From an uncultured Roseburia sp. (lineage in GTDB: Bacteria > Bacillota > Clostridia > Lachnospirales > Lachnospiraceae), in NCBI GenBank assembly GCA_900756925.1, contig CAAELX010000041.1, positions 20,246-84,245 on the forward strand: 64,000 bases of DNA, given 5' to 3'. The notes beneath the pieces were generated by a model. It was not told where the DNA came from. It searched no databases and worked only from the letters and a program-made list of their open reading frames with translations. Below, in pieces: positions 34,006-43,649 of this stretch. Position numbers and translations under genes: made by a program. Position 1 is the stretch's first letter. Each line of letters starts with the position of its first letter.

Positions 34006-35457
34006 TTATACCGTAATCTCTGCGGTCATGCCAAGTTCTTCCTTATTTGCCTCCAGAACCGGATTCACAACATTGGCAAGGAACTTCTCAACCTGAATCG
34101 GAGCGCGTCCCACATACTTAGCCGGATTCATCGTAGCCTGTAACTCCTCTAAAGTCAGATTGAAGGACGGGTCTGCCGCGATCAGCTCTAACAGATTGTT
34201 GTCTTTTCCTTCCACCTTCACATTCTTACCTGCTTCCATGGAAAGCTGACGGATCTTCTCATGTAATTCCTGACGGTTGCCGCCATTCTTAACTGCGTCC
34301 ATCATGATATTCTCGGTTGCCATAAATGGCAGCTCTGCCATCATATGCTTTGTGATAACTTTATCATACACAACCAGACCATCTACCACGTTTAAGCAGA
34401 GATCTAAGATTCCGTCAATGGCAAGGAAGCCTTCCGGAATACTTAATCTCTTGTTTGCTGAATCATCGAGAGTTCTCTCAAACCACTGTGTTGCAGAGGT
34501 GATCGCCGGATTTAATGCATCTACCATCACATAACGGGAAAGGGAAGCGATACGCTCGGAACGCATCGGGTTTCTCTTATATGCCATGGCAGAAGATCCG
34601 ATCTGGTTCTTCTCGAATGGCTCCTCCACCTCTTTCAAATGCTGGAGCAGACGGATATCGTTGGACATCTTGTGTGCACTTGCCGCGATGCCTGCGAGGA
34701 TGTTGGCAACTCTTGTATCTACTTTTCTGGAATAAGTCTGTCCGGAAACAGCATAGCACTCCTTGAATCCCATCTTGGCAGCGATCATCGGATCGATCTT
34801 GTCGATTGTTTCCTGGTCACCATTAAATAATTCCAGGAAGCTTGCCTGTGTACCGGTAGTTCCCTTTGATCCGAGCAGTTTTAAGCTTCCCATCACATAT
34901 TCGAGATCTTCAAGATCCATCAGGAATTCCTGTGTCCAGAGTGTCGCCCTCTTTCCGACTGTGGTTGGCTGTGCCGGCTGAAAATGGGTGAATGCCAGTG
35001 TCGGAAGTTCTTTATATTTGTCTGCAAACTTTGCAAGCTCGTTTATCACATTGATAAGCTTCTTATGGACAAGCTTCAACGCCTCATTCATAATAATAAT
35101 ATCTGTATTATCACCAACGTAGCAGGAAGTTGCCCCTAAATGGATAATACCTGCTGCCTTCGGGCACTGCTGTCCATATGCATAGACATGGCTCATAACA
35201 TCGTGACGGACTAACTTTTCACGTTCCCTTGCCACATCGTAATTGATATCCTCAGCATGTGCTTTCAGCTCGTCGATCTGCTCCTGTGTGATGACCGGTT
35301 TGCCATTCTCGCTTAATCCTAACTCCATCTCAGTCTCTGCAAGGGCGATCCAGAGCTTTCTCCATGTCTTAAACTTCATGTCCTGTGAAAAAATATACTG
35401 CATCTCTTTGCTGGCATATCTCTCTGATAATGGGCTTGTATATCTGTCTGTACTCAT
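34006..35457 (-). CDS. purB: Adenylosuccinate lyase
   Basis: 483 residues, cytoplasmic homotetramer. Splits SAICAR to AICAR and adenylosuccinate to AMP, each with release of fumarate. The fumarase/aspartase superfamily signature appears as GSSAMAYKRNPMRSE, and a conserved helix is ATSCYVGDNTD with the HLGATSC histidine. Length is typical for the longer PurB branch. It lies downstream of purF but with a terminator and its own likely promoter between (TACAAT about 40 bp before the start). Confidence 0.95.
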   Translation of the reverse strand: MSTDRYTSPLSERYASKEMQYIFSQDMKFKTWRKLWIALAETEMELGLSENGKPVITQEQIDELKAHAEDINYDVAREREKLVRHDVMSHVYAYGQQCPKAAGIIHLGATSCYVGDNTDIIIMNEALKLVHKKLINVINELAKFADKYKELPTLAFTHFQPAQPTTVGKRATLWTQEFLMDLEDLEYVMGSLKLLGSKGTTGTQASFLELFNGDQETIDKIDPMIAAKMGFKECYAVSGQTYSRKVDTRVANILAGIAASAHKMSNDIRLLQHLKEVEEPFEKNQIGSSAMAYKRNPMRSERIASLSRYVMVDALNPAITSATQWFERTLDDSANKRLSIPEGFLAIDGILDLCLNVVDGLVVYDKVITKHMMAELPFMATENIMMDAVKNGGNRQELHEKIRQLSMEAGKNVKVEGKDNNLLELIAADPSFNLTLEELQATMNPAKYVGRAPIQVEKFLANVVNPVLEANKEELGMTAEITV

Positions 35458-35528
35458 TGCTCTTCTCCTCTATTCTCTCTTTCCGCAGGTTTTCTGCGCA
35501 TGCTCTTATTGTATCATCTTTCATCAGA

Positions 35529-35564
35529 AAATGTCCAGCCTGTCACCAGATACTGGACATTTTA
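35529..35564 (-). terminator. Terminator after purF
   Basis: AAAATGTCCAG pairs with CTGGACATTTT; T-run on the minus strand, 12 bp beyond the purF stop. Confidence 0.82.
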
Positions 35565-35576
35565 CTACTCTAAACC

Positions 35577-37025
35577 TTAACGTTCAAAATCTCCGCGGAT
35601 ATCTTCCTTCGGCGGGTCTAACGGATAGGTTCCTGTAAAGCAACCTTTACAGATTGGAAGACCGTCTACCATCTCCTCTAACCGTTCTACTTTCAGATAG
35701 CTCAACGTATCTGCACCGATCACCTCCCGGATCTCGTCGACCGTCCTGTTGTAGGCGATCAGCTGCTCTCTTTCCGGGATATCCGTTCCGAAATAGCATG
35801 GCCATAAAAATGGTGGGGAACTGATCTTCACATGAACTTCCGTCGCACCTGCATCGCGCAGCATCTTTACAATACGGTCTGAGGTCGTTCCACGGACAAT
35901 GGAGTCATCGATCATAATGATACGTTTTCCGTTGACCGCTTCCTTTAACACATTCAGCTTCACACGCACACTTGATTCGCGGCTGCTCTGTTTCGGCTTG
36001 ATGAACGTTCTTCCCACATAGCTGTTCTTCACAAATGCCGTTCCGTACGGGATTCCGGACTGTAAGGAGTAACCGAGTGCGGCTGCATTTCCGGATTCCG
36101 GGACACCTACTACAAGATCCGCATCCACCGGATCATCCATCGCTAAGAACCTTCCTGCCTGAATTCTTGCTGCATACACACTCACATCATCAATCCGGCT
36201 GTCCGGTCTTGCAAAATAAATATATTCAAAAATACATCTTGCTTCCTGTTCCCTCGGAAGTGCCATGGAAAGGTCTGACTGGATTCCTTTATCCGGTGTG
36301 ATCGTCACCACTTCCCCCGGAAGGACATCACGGACAAACTCCGCACCGATCGTCTCTAACGCACAGGTCTCCGATGCCAGGATGTAGGCATTGTCTCTTT
36401 TTCCGATGCAGAGCGGCTTGAATCCAAATGGATCTCTGGCGCCGATCAGCTTGCGCGGACTCATGATCACGAGGGAATACGCCCCTTTTAACTTCCGGCA
36501 GGCTCTTCCGACTGCTTCCTCTACCGTTTTGGAATTCAGGCGTTCCCTTGCGATGTGATAAGCAATCACCTCGGTATCGATCGTTGTCTGGAAAATAGCA
36601 CCGGTATACTCAAGATCTTTTCGCAGCTCCTTCGCATTGATCAGATTTCCGTTGTGTGCCAGCGCAAGTGTTCCTTTTACATAGTTCAAAACCAACGGCT
36701 GTGCGTTCTCTCTCGTGGATGCTCCTGCTGTGGAATAACGGACATGTCCGACCCCGATATCACCCTTCATCGGTTCTAAGTTATCCTGGGTAAACACCTC
36801 ATTGACAAGTCCCATCCCCTTATAGGAGGTCACTTTGCCCTTCGGTCCATCCGTCTCGCTGACTGCAATACCACAGCTCTCCTGACCTCTGTGCTGTAAA
36901 GCAAAAAGTCCGTAGTAAATCGTGGACGCAACGTCTCCCCCATCAAAATCGTACATGCCGAATACTCCGCACTCCTCATGCAGACCGTCCCATGGAGTCT
37001 CTTTTTCAAGGTCGTTGTTATACAT
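35577..37025 (-). CDS. purF: Amidophosphoribosyltransferase
   Basis: 482 residues. First committed step of purine synthesis: PRPP plus glutamine to phosphoribosylamine. The mature Ntn nucleophile Cys is in EECGVFGMYD, preceded by a 17-residue propeptide as in the Bacillus enzyme. Cys in EARCIFEYIYFARPDS, WPCYFGTD and ICKGCFTGTYP fit the four ligands of the [4Fe-4S] cluster of that subclass. PRPP loop: IIMIDDSIVRGTTS. Follows purC by 27 bp, so the two form an operon. Confidence 0.96.
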   Translation of the reverse strand: MYNNDLEKETPWDGLHEECGVFGMYDFDGGDVASTIYYGLFALQHRGQESCGIAVSETDGPKGKVTSYKGMGLVNEVFTQDNLEPMKGDIGVGHVRYSTAGASTRENAQPLVLNYVKGTLALAHNGNLINAKELRKDLEYTGAIFQTTIDTEVIAYHIARERLNSKTVEEAVGRACRKLKGAYSLVIMSPRKLIGARDPFGFKPLCIGKRDNAYILASETCALETIGAEFVRDVLPGEVVTITPDKGIQSDLSMALPREQEARCIFEYIYFARPDSRIDDVSVYAARIQAGRFLAMDDPVDADLVVGVPESGNAAALGYSLQSGIPYGTAFVKNSYVGRTFIKPKQSSRESSVRVKLNVLKEAVNGKRIIMIDDSIVRGTTSDRIVKMLRDAGATEVHVKISSPPFLWPCYFGTDIPEREQLIAYNRTVDEIREVIGADTLSYLKVERLEEMVDGLPICKGCFTGTYPLDPPKEDIRGDFER

Positions 37026-37052
37026 ATCTTCGTTCTGCCTTTCCGTCAGATT

Positions 37053-37925
37053 TTATTCAAATTCTTTTCCTGTCAATAAAGCAAATGCTTCTTTGTACTT
37101 GTCCACGGTCTTCTCAACTACTTCCTCCGGAAGAAGGAAATCGTTATCCGGGTTGGCTGTCAGCCAGTCTCTCACATACTGTTTGTCAAAGGATGGCTGT
37201 CCTTTTCCTGCTTCATAGCCCTCTAACGGCCAGAATCTGGAGCTGTCCGGTGTGAGCATCTCATCGCCGAGAACGACATTTCCATTCTCATCCAGACCGA
37301 ACTCAAACTTGGTATCTGCAATGATGATACCCTTGCTTAGCGCATACTCTGCACACTTCTTGTAAAGGGCAATCGTTGCATCCTTAATCTTTGTTGCGTA
37401 CTCCTCCCCTTTTCCCGGGTAAATCTTCTCTAATACTTCCACACTCTGCTCAAAGGAGATATTCTCATCATGGTCTCCGAGATCTGCCTTTGTGCTAGGA
37501 GTATAAATCGGTTCCGGCAGCTTGTCAGACTCTACGAGTCCTTCCGGCAGTTTGATGCCACAGACGGTTCCGTTCTTCTTGTAGCTTGCCCAGCCGCTTC
37601 CTGTGATATAGCCGCGCACGATACACTCAATTGGAAGCATCTCTAACTTCTTGCACATCATGCTATTTCCGTCATATTTCTCATTCTGGAAAAACTCCGG
37701 CATATCCTTCACATCTACAGAAATCATATGGTTCGGTAAAATATCCTTTGTATAGTCAAACCAGAACTTTGACATCTGTGTCAAAATAGCACCTTTTTTT
37801 GTGATCTTATTCTTCAAGATATGATCAAAAGCGGAAATCCTGTCCGTTGCCACAATAATCAGGCTGTCGCCATTATCATATACCTCACGTACTTTTCCTT
37901 CTTTTACCGGTTTAAATTCCTGCAT
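37053..37925 (-). CDS. purC: SAICAR synthetase
   Basis: 290 residues. Joins CAIR and aspartate using ATP. Family signatures: KVREVYDNGDSLIIVATDRISAFD near the N-terminus and ECIVRGYITGSGWASYKKNG in the middle, plus IIADTKFEFGLDENG. First gene of purC-purF. AGGAGG lies 8 bp before the ATG and a good promoter is at 37967-37996. No purine riboswitch could be recognised in the short leader. Confidence 0.96.
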   Translation of the reverse strand: MQEFKPVKEGKVREVYDNGDSLIIVATDRISAFDHILKNKITKKGAILTQMSKFWFDYTKDILPNHMISVDVKDMPEFFQNEKYDGNSMMCKKLEMLPIECIVRGYITGSGWASYKKNGTVCGIKLPEGLVESDKLPEPIYTPSTKADLGDHDENISFEQSVEVLEKIYPGKGEEYATKIKDATIALYKKCAEYALSKGIIIADTKFEFGLDENGNVVLGDEMLTPDSSRFWPLEGYEAGKGQPSFDKQYVRDWLTANPDNDFLLPEEVVEKTVDKYKEAFALLTGKEFE

Positions 37926-37966
37926 TGTTAAATATCCTCCTTGTTTTGTGGACTGTTGATACTGTT

Positions 37967-37996
37967 ATTTTAATACAGTGACTTTTGCAAAGTCAA
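37967..37996 (-). promoter_or_regulatory. purC-purF promoter
   Basis: On the minus strand TTGACT (37991-37996), 18-bp spacer, TAAAAT (37967-37972). The leader to the purC start is only about 35 nt. Upstream A+T-rich sequence to 38116 shows nothing further. Confidence 0.6.
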
Positions 37997-38116
37997 TGCA
38001 TTCCCGACGGTTTACGGATTTATGGATAGAGAAAATAAAGCCATTTTTATTAGTATTTTTGTGCAATATATAGTCATATATTAGTCTCGCTTATATATCT
38101 GTTTGGGTGCGCTAAT

Positions 38117-40018
38117 TTACCTTTTTTCTTCTAACCGTAACATATAAAACTCCTTCCCGGTCTCCCAGGAATTTTCATTCAGTCTATACTTCTCTGTCAG
38201 ATATGCTCCAAACTCACACTCCCGGAATGTCTCCCAGTTTGCATACTTTCTTCTGTCCAGAAAAAGAACCGTTGGCATCCCATGTTCTTCCTTCGCGTAG
38301 TACTGCACCCACTCATCATTATAAACAGGCGTGCTGATGCAGGTTGCAGATGTAAAATTCCCGGTCGAAGAGAGGTTGTAAATCGCATTGTCACATAAAA
38401 TCAGCGCATTGTCCTCCTCTCCTGTCTCTCCGGATACTTCTGCCCTCTTTTCCTGATATTCCTCCTTATATGCCAAGTCCACGCGGATTCCCTTTAAGGC
38501 TCCCTCCTCTAACACCACTCTCTCTTCGGTGATGTTCGCCGGACCGGTGCCTGTGATTCTCACAAAGTAACCTTTGGTAAAAATCACTCCCACCAGAAAG
38601 ATTCCCATACACACAGAGGCGAATTTCCAGGCTGTTTTTCCACAGGCATCCTCTTCCTTTTTCAGATTCGGTATCTGCTCCATGAAAAGCACAATCGCAG
38701 CTAGGACACATAGATATAAAAAGGAGGCATTCTCCTCTATTCCCATATTCGAACCGATCATAACACCGATATAGATGCCGATTCCGGTCAGATAAAAAAT
38801 TCTCCAAATCAGCTGTCTCTGTTTTGCCGGCTGCACACTGTCTCCACAGTCTTCCTTCGCTGTTCTTGTGCCTGTATCGGCAGACAGCCACTGTCTCTGC
38901 GCGTCAGACCACAGCATGACAGCCGCAAGAACTGTCACAAGCAGATATCTCGCCTGAAATCCGATTGCCCCGCTCGGGCGGATCCCGGTCAGGTTCAATC
39001 CCATCAGGATCAATGCCATACTTGCCATGCTGGCATATCCTGACATTTCTACTGACATACGCCAGTTCTTCTGCTTTTTTATTTTGAATTCTTCCCTGGA
39101 TGGCTGGTTCTTTCTCTTTTTCACGGATTCCGTTATCAGATACAGCGTACACAGAGCCACTGACCCTGCCAGAATCATTGCGATTCTTCCGCAGACGGAC
39201 ACGATCTGCTTTCCGTAAGACTGCATCTTCATAGTATCCGAGTGAGTTCCGTCACTTAGGATTCCCCCAAGATTATCCAGAAACTCCGGGACAGTCAGAT
39301 AAGAAAAAAGGAATGCAAGGAAGAAACCCGCACACACCGCGCAGCTTCCCCAGAAGAGAAGCGAGTACGCTGCCTTTTTTTCCGGAAGGCTGCGCCAGAC
39401 TGCATAGCCAAGAAACGGCGCTGAGACAAGGATCGTCGGATACGCAAGGACTGAGGCGGCATAGCATACAGCCGCAAGACACCATTCTGCTGCTATCCCA
39501 TATTTCATAGCACCTTTTTGTGTTTCCTTTTTCTGCCGCTCTCTCTGCTTCATTAAAACATCAAATACAAGGCAGACACTGATCAGCACAAAAATCATCT
39601 CAAGCTGTCCATATTCCATATTCTGTGTCGCACGCGGCAGGAAATTAGCCACAAAGATGCCTGCTGCGAAGGCTGTTTCCTGCCTGAAATATTTTTTTAT
39701 TACGGCATACACAAAGATCGCTGTTCCAAACTGTGCGATGGTTGAAACCCAGCGCATAAAGATTACGATTCCATCGAAAGAGCCGGTCAGCCTGACCCAG
39801 ACCCAGGCACAGATCCCCGCCGGCCAGGCAGAAGTCATATGCAGTTCCCACATTTCTTTGAAAATCCGGTCTCCGTTTAACAGCCGCACTCCCATTGTGA
39901 CAATATAGGACTCGTCATTGTCCATCCCGATATAGATTTTAAGAAAGGCAGCAAGAACCGTTCCTGCGAGAAGAACGGTCTGCCACCACGATATTTTCTT
40001 TTTTTCCAGTATGTTCAT
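38117..40018 (-). CDS. Polytopic membrane protein, GT-C glycosyltransferase-like
   Basis: 633 residues with about twelve hydrophobic helices. The early luminal loop IGMDNDESYIVTMGVRLLNG contains paired acidic residues (DNDE) at the place where ArnT/PMT-type GT-C enzymes carry their catalytic Asp/Glu, followed by EMWELHMTSAWPAG, similar to that family. A soluble C-terminal part (about 530-633) follows. Expected to use a polyprenyl-phosphate sugar on the outer face of the membrane. Last gene of the leftward surface-polysaccharide locus; the UbiA and GtrB-like genes nearby could supply its lipid donor. Specific activity unknown. Confidence 0.7.
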   Translation of the reverse strand: MNILEKKKISWWQTVLLAGTVLAAFLKIYIGMDNDESYIVTMGVRLLNGDRIFKEMWELHMTSAWPAGICAWVWVRLTGSFDGIVIFMRWVSTIAQFGTAIFVYAVIKKYFRQETAFAAGIFVANFLPRATQNMEYGQLEMIFVLISVCLVFDVLMKQRERQKKETQKGAMKYGIAAEWCLAAVCYAASVLAYPTILVSAPFLGYAVWRSLPEKKAAYSLLFWGSCAVCAGFFLAFLFSYLTVPEFLDNLGGILSDGTHSDTMKMQSYGKQIVSVCGRIAMILAGSVALCTLYLITESVKKRKNQPSREEFKIKKQKNWRMSVEMSGYASMASMALILMGLNLTGIRPSGAIGFQARYLLVTVLAAVMLWSDAQRQWLSADTGTRTAKEDCGDSVQPAKQRQLIWRIFYLTGIGIYIGVMIGSNMGIEENASFLYLCVLAAIVLFMEQIPNLKKEEDACGKTAWKFASVCMGIFLVGVIFTKGYFVRITGTGPANITEERVVLEEGALKGIRVDLAYKEEYQEKRAEVSGETGEEDNALILCDNAIYNLSSTGNFTSATCISTPVYNDEWVQYYAKEEHGMPTVLFLDRRKYANWETFRECEFGAYLTEKYRLNENSWETGKEFYMLRLEEKR

Positions 40019-40053
40019 ATTATTCCATCCTGTCTGCTTTTCGCATTTTCATT

Positions 40054-40128
40054 CTGCCGGATCAAAATTATCCTGCCGGATCAAAATTATCCTGCCGGAT
40101 CAAAATTATCCTGCCGGATAATTGATAA
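40054..40128. repeat. Tandem 19-bp repeat, about four units
   Basis: CTGCCGGATCAAAATTATC begins at 40054, 40073 and 40092, with a fourth partial unit at 40111 inside the 3' end of the next gene. Units are identical where complete. The array fills the gap between the two membrane-protein genes and encodes the last residues NYPAG of the upstream one. Confidence 0.9.
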
Positions 40129-41743
40129 CTCCAAACTGGTAAATCTGATACAGCCCGCCAAGATTATACAGAAGCATCAATCCAGCAAACACTCCTATCA
40201 CGGCAAGTACCGCTTTTTCATTCCGGATCCATTTGCAGATAAACTGGTAAATCAGGATCAGATATGCCCATGCAAAATACATCGAATACAGAATCAGCCC
40301 GTTTTCCGCCGTTCCCCATCCAACCAGAAACAGCAGTACCACAGAAAATCCAACCCAGCAGACTGCGATCTGCGACATTTTATTTTTGTAACTGTACAGG
40401 AAACCCAGGACTGCCGCTATCAGGATCACAATGCCGATCACCGATACACTCTGCTGTTCGGCCAGAAGGAATCTCGGTGCGCCTCTGTCCACCGCATATG
40501 CATCACTTGCTGACGGTGCCAGAAACAGATGCTCCACAAACCAGGTAAACTGGATCCATTTCTGTTGCAAGGTCACCTTTCCCCCTGCGAAGAACATCAG
40601 GTCTGCCAGCTTATTTCTGATATTTAAAAACTGTGGCAGCTGACCACACAGAATTACAAGTTCAAAGTACACCACCAGACAATACAGCAGATCTGTGATC
40701 CATTCTTTCCATTTCTTCTTTTTCGTAATCATAGGAAACAGCACCCCGGATGTCAGCATCGTGCTGACCGCCCCGAAGTAAGCATAGTTCTTCTTCTCAC
40801 TGTTCTTCCAGACATAGATCGTTAAGACCACATAGAAATATGCCATGATATACTGCTCCACCACAAATGAAAACAGCACATAAGTATAGCTGCCCACAAA
40901 AAATGCCCAGAATGCATATTTTTCTTTTTTCCCCAATTCCAGCAGCCTTGCGAGCATCACATGCGCGATCCCAAGCAGTACAATCTGGATTGCCTGTAAA
41001 GCGTAGGCATAGCTGTCATGCAGAAAGAAAAACGGCAGTGAGACAAACTTCGCTAAGAGTGCCACCGGCATGGAGAAAAGCCCGAACAGAGGCTGCCTGA
41101 TATCATTCTCCCCGCTTAAGATCCGCATGAAGCTGTCGGAGGTGTAGATCATGGTGCTGTCGGTTGTGTAGATGACGTCGTATACCTCTGTCTTTCCATT
41201 ATGTACGGCATCGTAAAATGCATTCGTATGCACATATAAAAATCCCATCATTACAATTCCCACCACAGAAAAAGCGACGAGGAACCGTCTTTCTGTCCTG
41301 TCTAATGTCCCTAGAAACTTTCTCACATACGGCAATATCTGTGCAATCACATAATAAATCAGAAAAAAGATTGCCGGGAAAGATGCCACGACAAACCCTG
41401 CCACAAGCCGGTTCGAGGTCACGCGTACCGGCGATAACTTTTCAACAATATCAAGATGCCGGCTTAACAGGTACACACCATTTCCCTGCATCGTATAGTT
41501 ATAGGAAGTATACAGGGCGGCAAGAAATGCTGCTGCCACTTTCCATTTTCCCTGTTGATCTGTCAATGCTCCCGTTATTTTTGCTGCCAGAAAAATGCCA
41601 AGCCCGAATCCAAGAATGAGATTGATCACAATACCGGCATTTCCGAATTCGCTGCTCACCTGTAATAAGACAGCAAAAGGCAGTGAAATCACAAATACGA
41701 TCACTGCCAGATTTTTCCAAATTTTTCCACTCTGTTTTTCCAT
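40106..41743 (-). CDS. Large polytopic membrane protein of the polysaccharide locus
   Basis: 545 residues from MEKQSGKIWK (41743; AAAGGAG 7 bp upstream). About thirteen hydrophobic helices. The loop VYTTDSTMIYTSDSFMRILSG and the first-half topology recall GT-C or Gtr-type transferases, but no diagnostic motif is secure. Its stop codon lies within a tandem 19-bp repeat. Placed between the UbiA-like and GT-C-like genes, it may be another lipid-linked sugar transferase; this is inference from context. Confidence 0.6.
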   Translation of the reverse strand: MEKQSGKIWKNLAVIVFVISLPFAVLLQVSSEFGNAGIVINLILGFGLGIFLAAKITGALTDQQGKWKVAAAFLAALYTSYNYTMQGNGVYLLSRHLDIVEKLSPVRVTSNRLVAGFVVASFPAIFFLIYYVIAQILPYVRKFLGTLDRTERRFLVAFSVVGIVMMGFLYVHTNAFYDAVHNGKTEVYDVIYTTDSTMIYTSDSFMRILSGENDIRQPLFGLFSMPVALLAKFVSLPFFFLHDSYAYALQAIQIVLLGIAHVMLARLLELGKKEKYAFWAFFVGSYTYVLFSFVVEQYIMAYFYVVLTIYVWKNSEKKNYAYFGAVSTMLTSGVLFPMITKKKKWKEWITDLLYCLVVYFELVILCGQLPQFLNIRNKLADLMFFAGGKVTLQQKWIQFTWFVEHLFLAPSASDAYAVDRGAPRFLLAEQQSVSVIGIVILIAAVLGFLYSYKNKMSQIAVCWVGFSVVLLFLVGWGTAENGLILYSMYFAWAYLILIYQFICKWIRNEKAVLAVIGVFAGLMLLYNLGGLYQIYQFGVINYPAG

Positions 41744-41785
41744 TTTACGTCTCCTTTCATGCAGGCATTGCCCCATCTGCATGAA

Positions 41786-42649
41786 TTACCCCAGATACAA
41801 TAAAATTAAAGTGATGAGCACCAGTAACATTCCAAGCCCCATCAATATCTTATCCTTCAATATTACACTCATCGGATCCCCGTCATTCTCCTTCTGCTCA
41901 ATATCCAGATTATATTTAAAGCAGATGAGCATCATGATCGGAACAAGCACCATAAATCCGCTGCTGATCTCCCGCATCTCCATACACCACAGAGAAAAGA
42001 AAATGAGAGTCATCGTCATGCAGCTATACATGGTTTTGTTTAAAAATTCTTCCGTATACAGTGCCAGTGCTTTTCTTGTGCTACTTCCGGTATGGATCAG
42101 CTCATTCCTTCTTTTTCCGAAGCCCAGATAGCAGGCTCCTGTGATAATGACAAGGTAGAGCCACGAAGAAATTGACACATCAGACAGGAAGGCTCCCATA
42201 TAAACCCTTAAGTAAAAGCCTGCCACAAGCAGCGTGATATCTAACAATGGGATATTCTTCATGCCAAGGACACTGTATCCCAAATTCACAAGAATATAAG
42301 CACTTAAAATCAGACAGGCATACAGCTGCATTGCACCGCTTAACAGCAGAATCTGAACCAGATAGGCTGCTGCGATTAAAAGTACTGCTGCCACGATCGC
42401 CTGACTGACCGGTATCTCGCCTGCTGCGATTGGCCTTTTACATTTTGTCGGGTGCTTCCTGTCCTTCTCAAGGTCTTTGATATCGTTGATCAGGTAAATG
42501 GCGGATGCCCCCAGGCAGAATGCCACAAAACCGATGGCAAGCCTTCCCCAGGATGCCCCGATAAATAACTTTCCATCAAAGAACACAGGCAGAAAAATCA
42601 GGCAGTTTTTCAGATAATGCGTCACCCGTAATTCCTTTATCCATTTCAT
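41786..42649 (-). CDS. UbiA family prenyltransferase, DPPR synthase-like
   Basis: 287 residues with about eight helices. Contains both Asp-rich motifs; the first, NDIKDLEKDRKHPTK followed by RPIAAG, matches decaprenyl-phosphate phosphoribosyltransferase (Rv3806c type) rather than UbiA or MenA. That reaction makes polyprenyl-phosphoryl-phosphoribose from PRPP, a precursor of lipid-linked ribose or arabinose. No DprE1/DprE2 epimerase or phosphatase gene is visible here. With GtrB, GtrA and GT-C-like neighbours it suggests a pentofuranose decoration of the polymer. Family good; product inferred. Confidence 0.78.
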   Translation of the reverse strand: MKWIKELRVTHYLKNCLIFLPVFFDGKLFIGASWGRLAIGFVAFCLGASAIYLINDIKDLEKDRKHPTKCKRPIAAGEIPVSQAIVAAVLLIAAAYLVQILLLSGAMQLYACLILSAYILVNLGYSVLGMKNIPLLDITLLVAGFYLRVYMGAFLSDVSISSWLYLVIITGACYLGFGKRRNELIHTGSSTRKALALYTEEFLNKTMYSCMTMTLIFFSLWCMEMREISSGFMVLVPIMMLICFKYNLDIEQKENDGDPMSVILKDKILMGLGMLLVLITLILLYLG

Positions 42650-42663
42650 AACGTTACTCCACT

Positions 42664-43608
42664 TTAGTTCTTTTCTTCTGTCGCATCATAGCTCCATACA
42701 TTTTTTGCAATGTAAATCGGACGGTTCTTCACCTCAATGTGCATCTTCGCCAAGTATTCCCCGATAATACCGAGGACGGTCAGCTGAATGCCGCCGATCA
42801 GAAGGATCAGTACGATGATCGTCGGATAGCCCGGGACATCATTTCCGAAGGCAAGCTTCTGAATGATGACCACGATCATATAGATAATCGCAAGGAGTGA
42901 GGTGCCAATTCCCAGCTTCGTTGCCATCTTAAGCGGCTTTGTGGAAAAGGAGATCACACCCTCTAACGCATAATTGACCAGTTTCCAGAACGACCAGGAC
43001 GTTGTGCCGGCATTCCGCTCTCTGACCTCATATGGTCTGTAGTAAGTCTCAAACCCGATCCATGCAAAGATTCCCTTCGAGAAACGGTGGTACTCCGTCA
43101 TGTCAAGGATCGCTTCCACCACCGAGCGGCGCATACAGCGGAAATCGCTCGCATTCTTATATAATTCCACGTCACACAGCCTGTTGATCAGGCTGTAGAA
43201 AGCGGATTTGAATGCCGTCATGAGCTTTCCTTCCTTGCGCTCCTCCTGATAGGCAGCCACCTCATCATATTCCGGATGCTCCTCTAAGAAGTCCATCATC
43301 TCCTTCGCAACCTCGATCGGCTGCTGTAAATCTGTATCGATGATGACAATATAATCGCCCTTCGCATGCTGAAGTCCCGCATAGAGCCCTGCCTCTTTTC
43401 CAAAGTTTCTGGAAAAATTGATGATGGTCATCTGCTCCTTTTTCTCGTCATAGAGCTTTCGCAATTCTTTTAATGTCCCATCTTTGCTTCCGTCATTGAT
43501 AAAGACAATCTCATAATCATAGCCATCTAAGATTCTTCTTGCTTCCTCGCAGAACAGTCTTACATTTCCCTCTTCGTTATAACACGGTGCCACTAATGAC
43601 AGCTTCAC
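42664..43608 (-). CDS. GtrB/DPM1-like polyprenyl-phosphate glycosyltransferase
   Basis: 314 residues. GT2 domain about 1-225 (LVAPCYNEEGNVRLFCEEA, FINDGSKDGT, IVIIDTDLQQP as the metal motif) and two C-terminal membrane helices (about 235-260 and 268-295), the layout of bactoprenol-glucosyltransferase GtrB. Moves a hexose from a nucleotide sugar to undecaprenyl phosphate on the inner face. Encoded directly before the UbiA-like gene and after gtrA, a classical Gtr set. Confidence 0.88.
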   Translation of the reverse strand: MKLSLVAPCYNEEGNVRLFCEEARRILDGYDYEIVFINDGSKDGTLKELRKLYDEKKEQMTIINFSRNFGKEAGLYAGLQHAKGDYIVIIDTDLQQPIEVAKEMMDFLEEHPEYDEVAAYQEERKEGKLMTAFKSAFYSLINRLCDVELYKNASDFRCMRRSVVEAILDMTEYHRFSKGIFAWIGFETYYRPYEVRERNAGTTSWSFWKLVNYALEGVISFSTKPLKMATKLGIGTSLLAIIYMIVVIIQKLAFGNDVPGYPTIIVLILLIGGIQLTVLGIIGEYLAKMHIEVKNRPIYIAKNVWSYDATEEKN

Positions 43609-43649
43609 GCTTCCTCACCTGTTCCTTTCTGTGATATCTGATTGGTCTT

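Noticed and set aside
37926-38116. Purine riboswitch upstream of purC
   Set aside because: The leader after the predicted promoter is about 35 nt, too short, and no purine aptamer motif is seen.
40054-40128. CRISPR-like array
   Set aside because: Units are directly tandem with no spacers.
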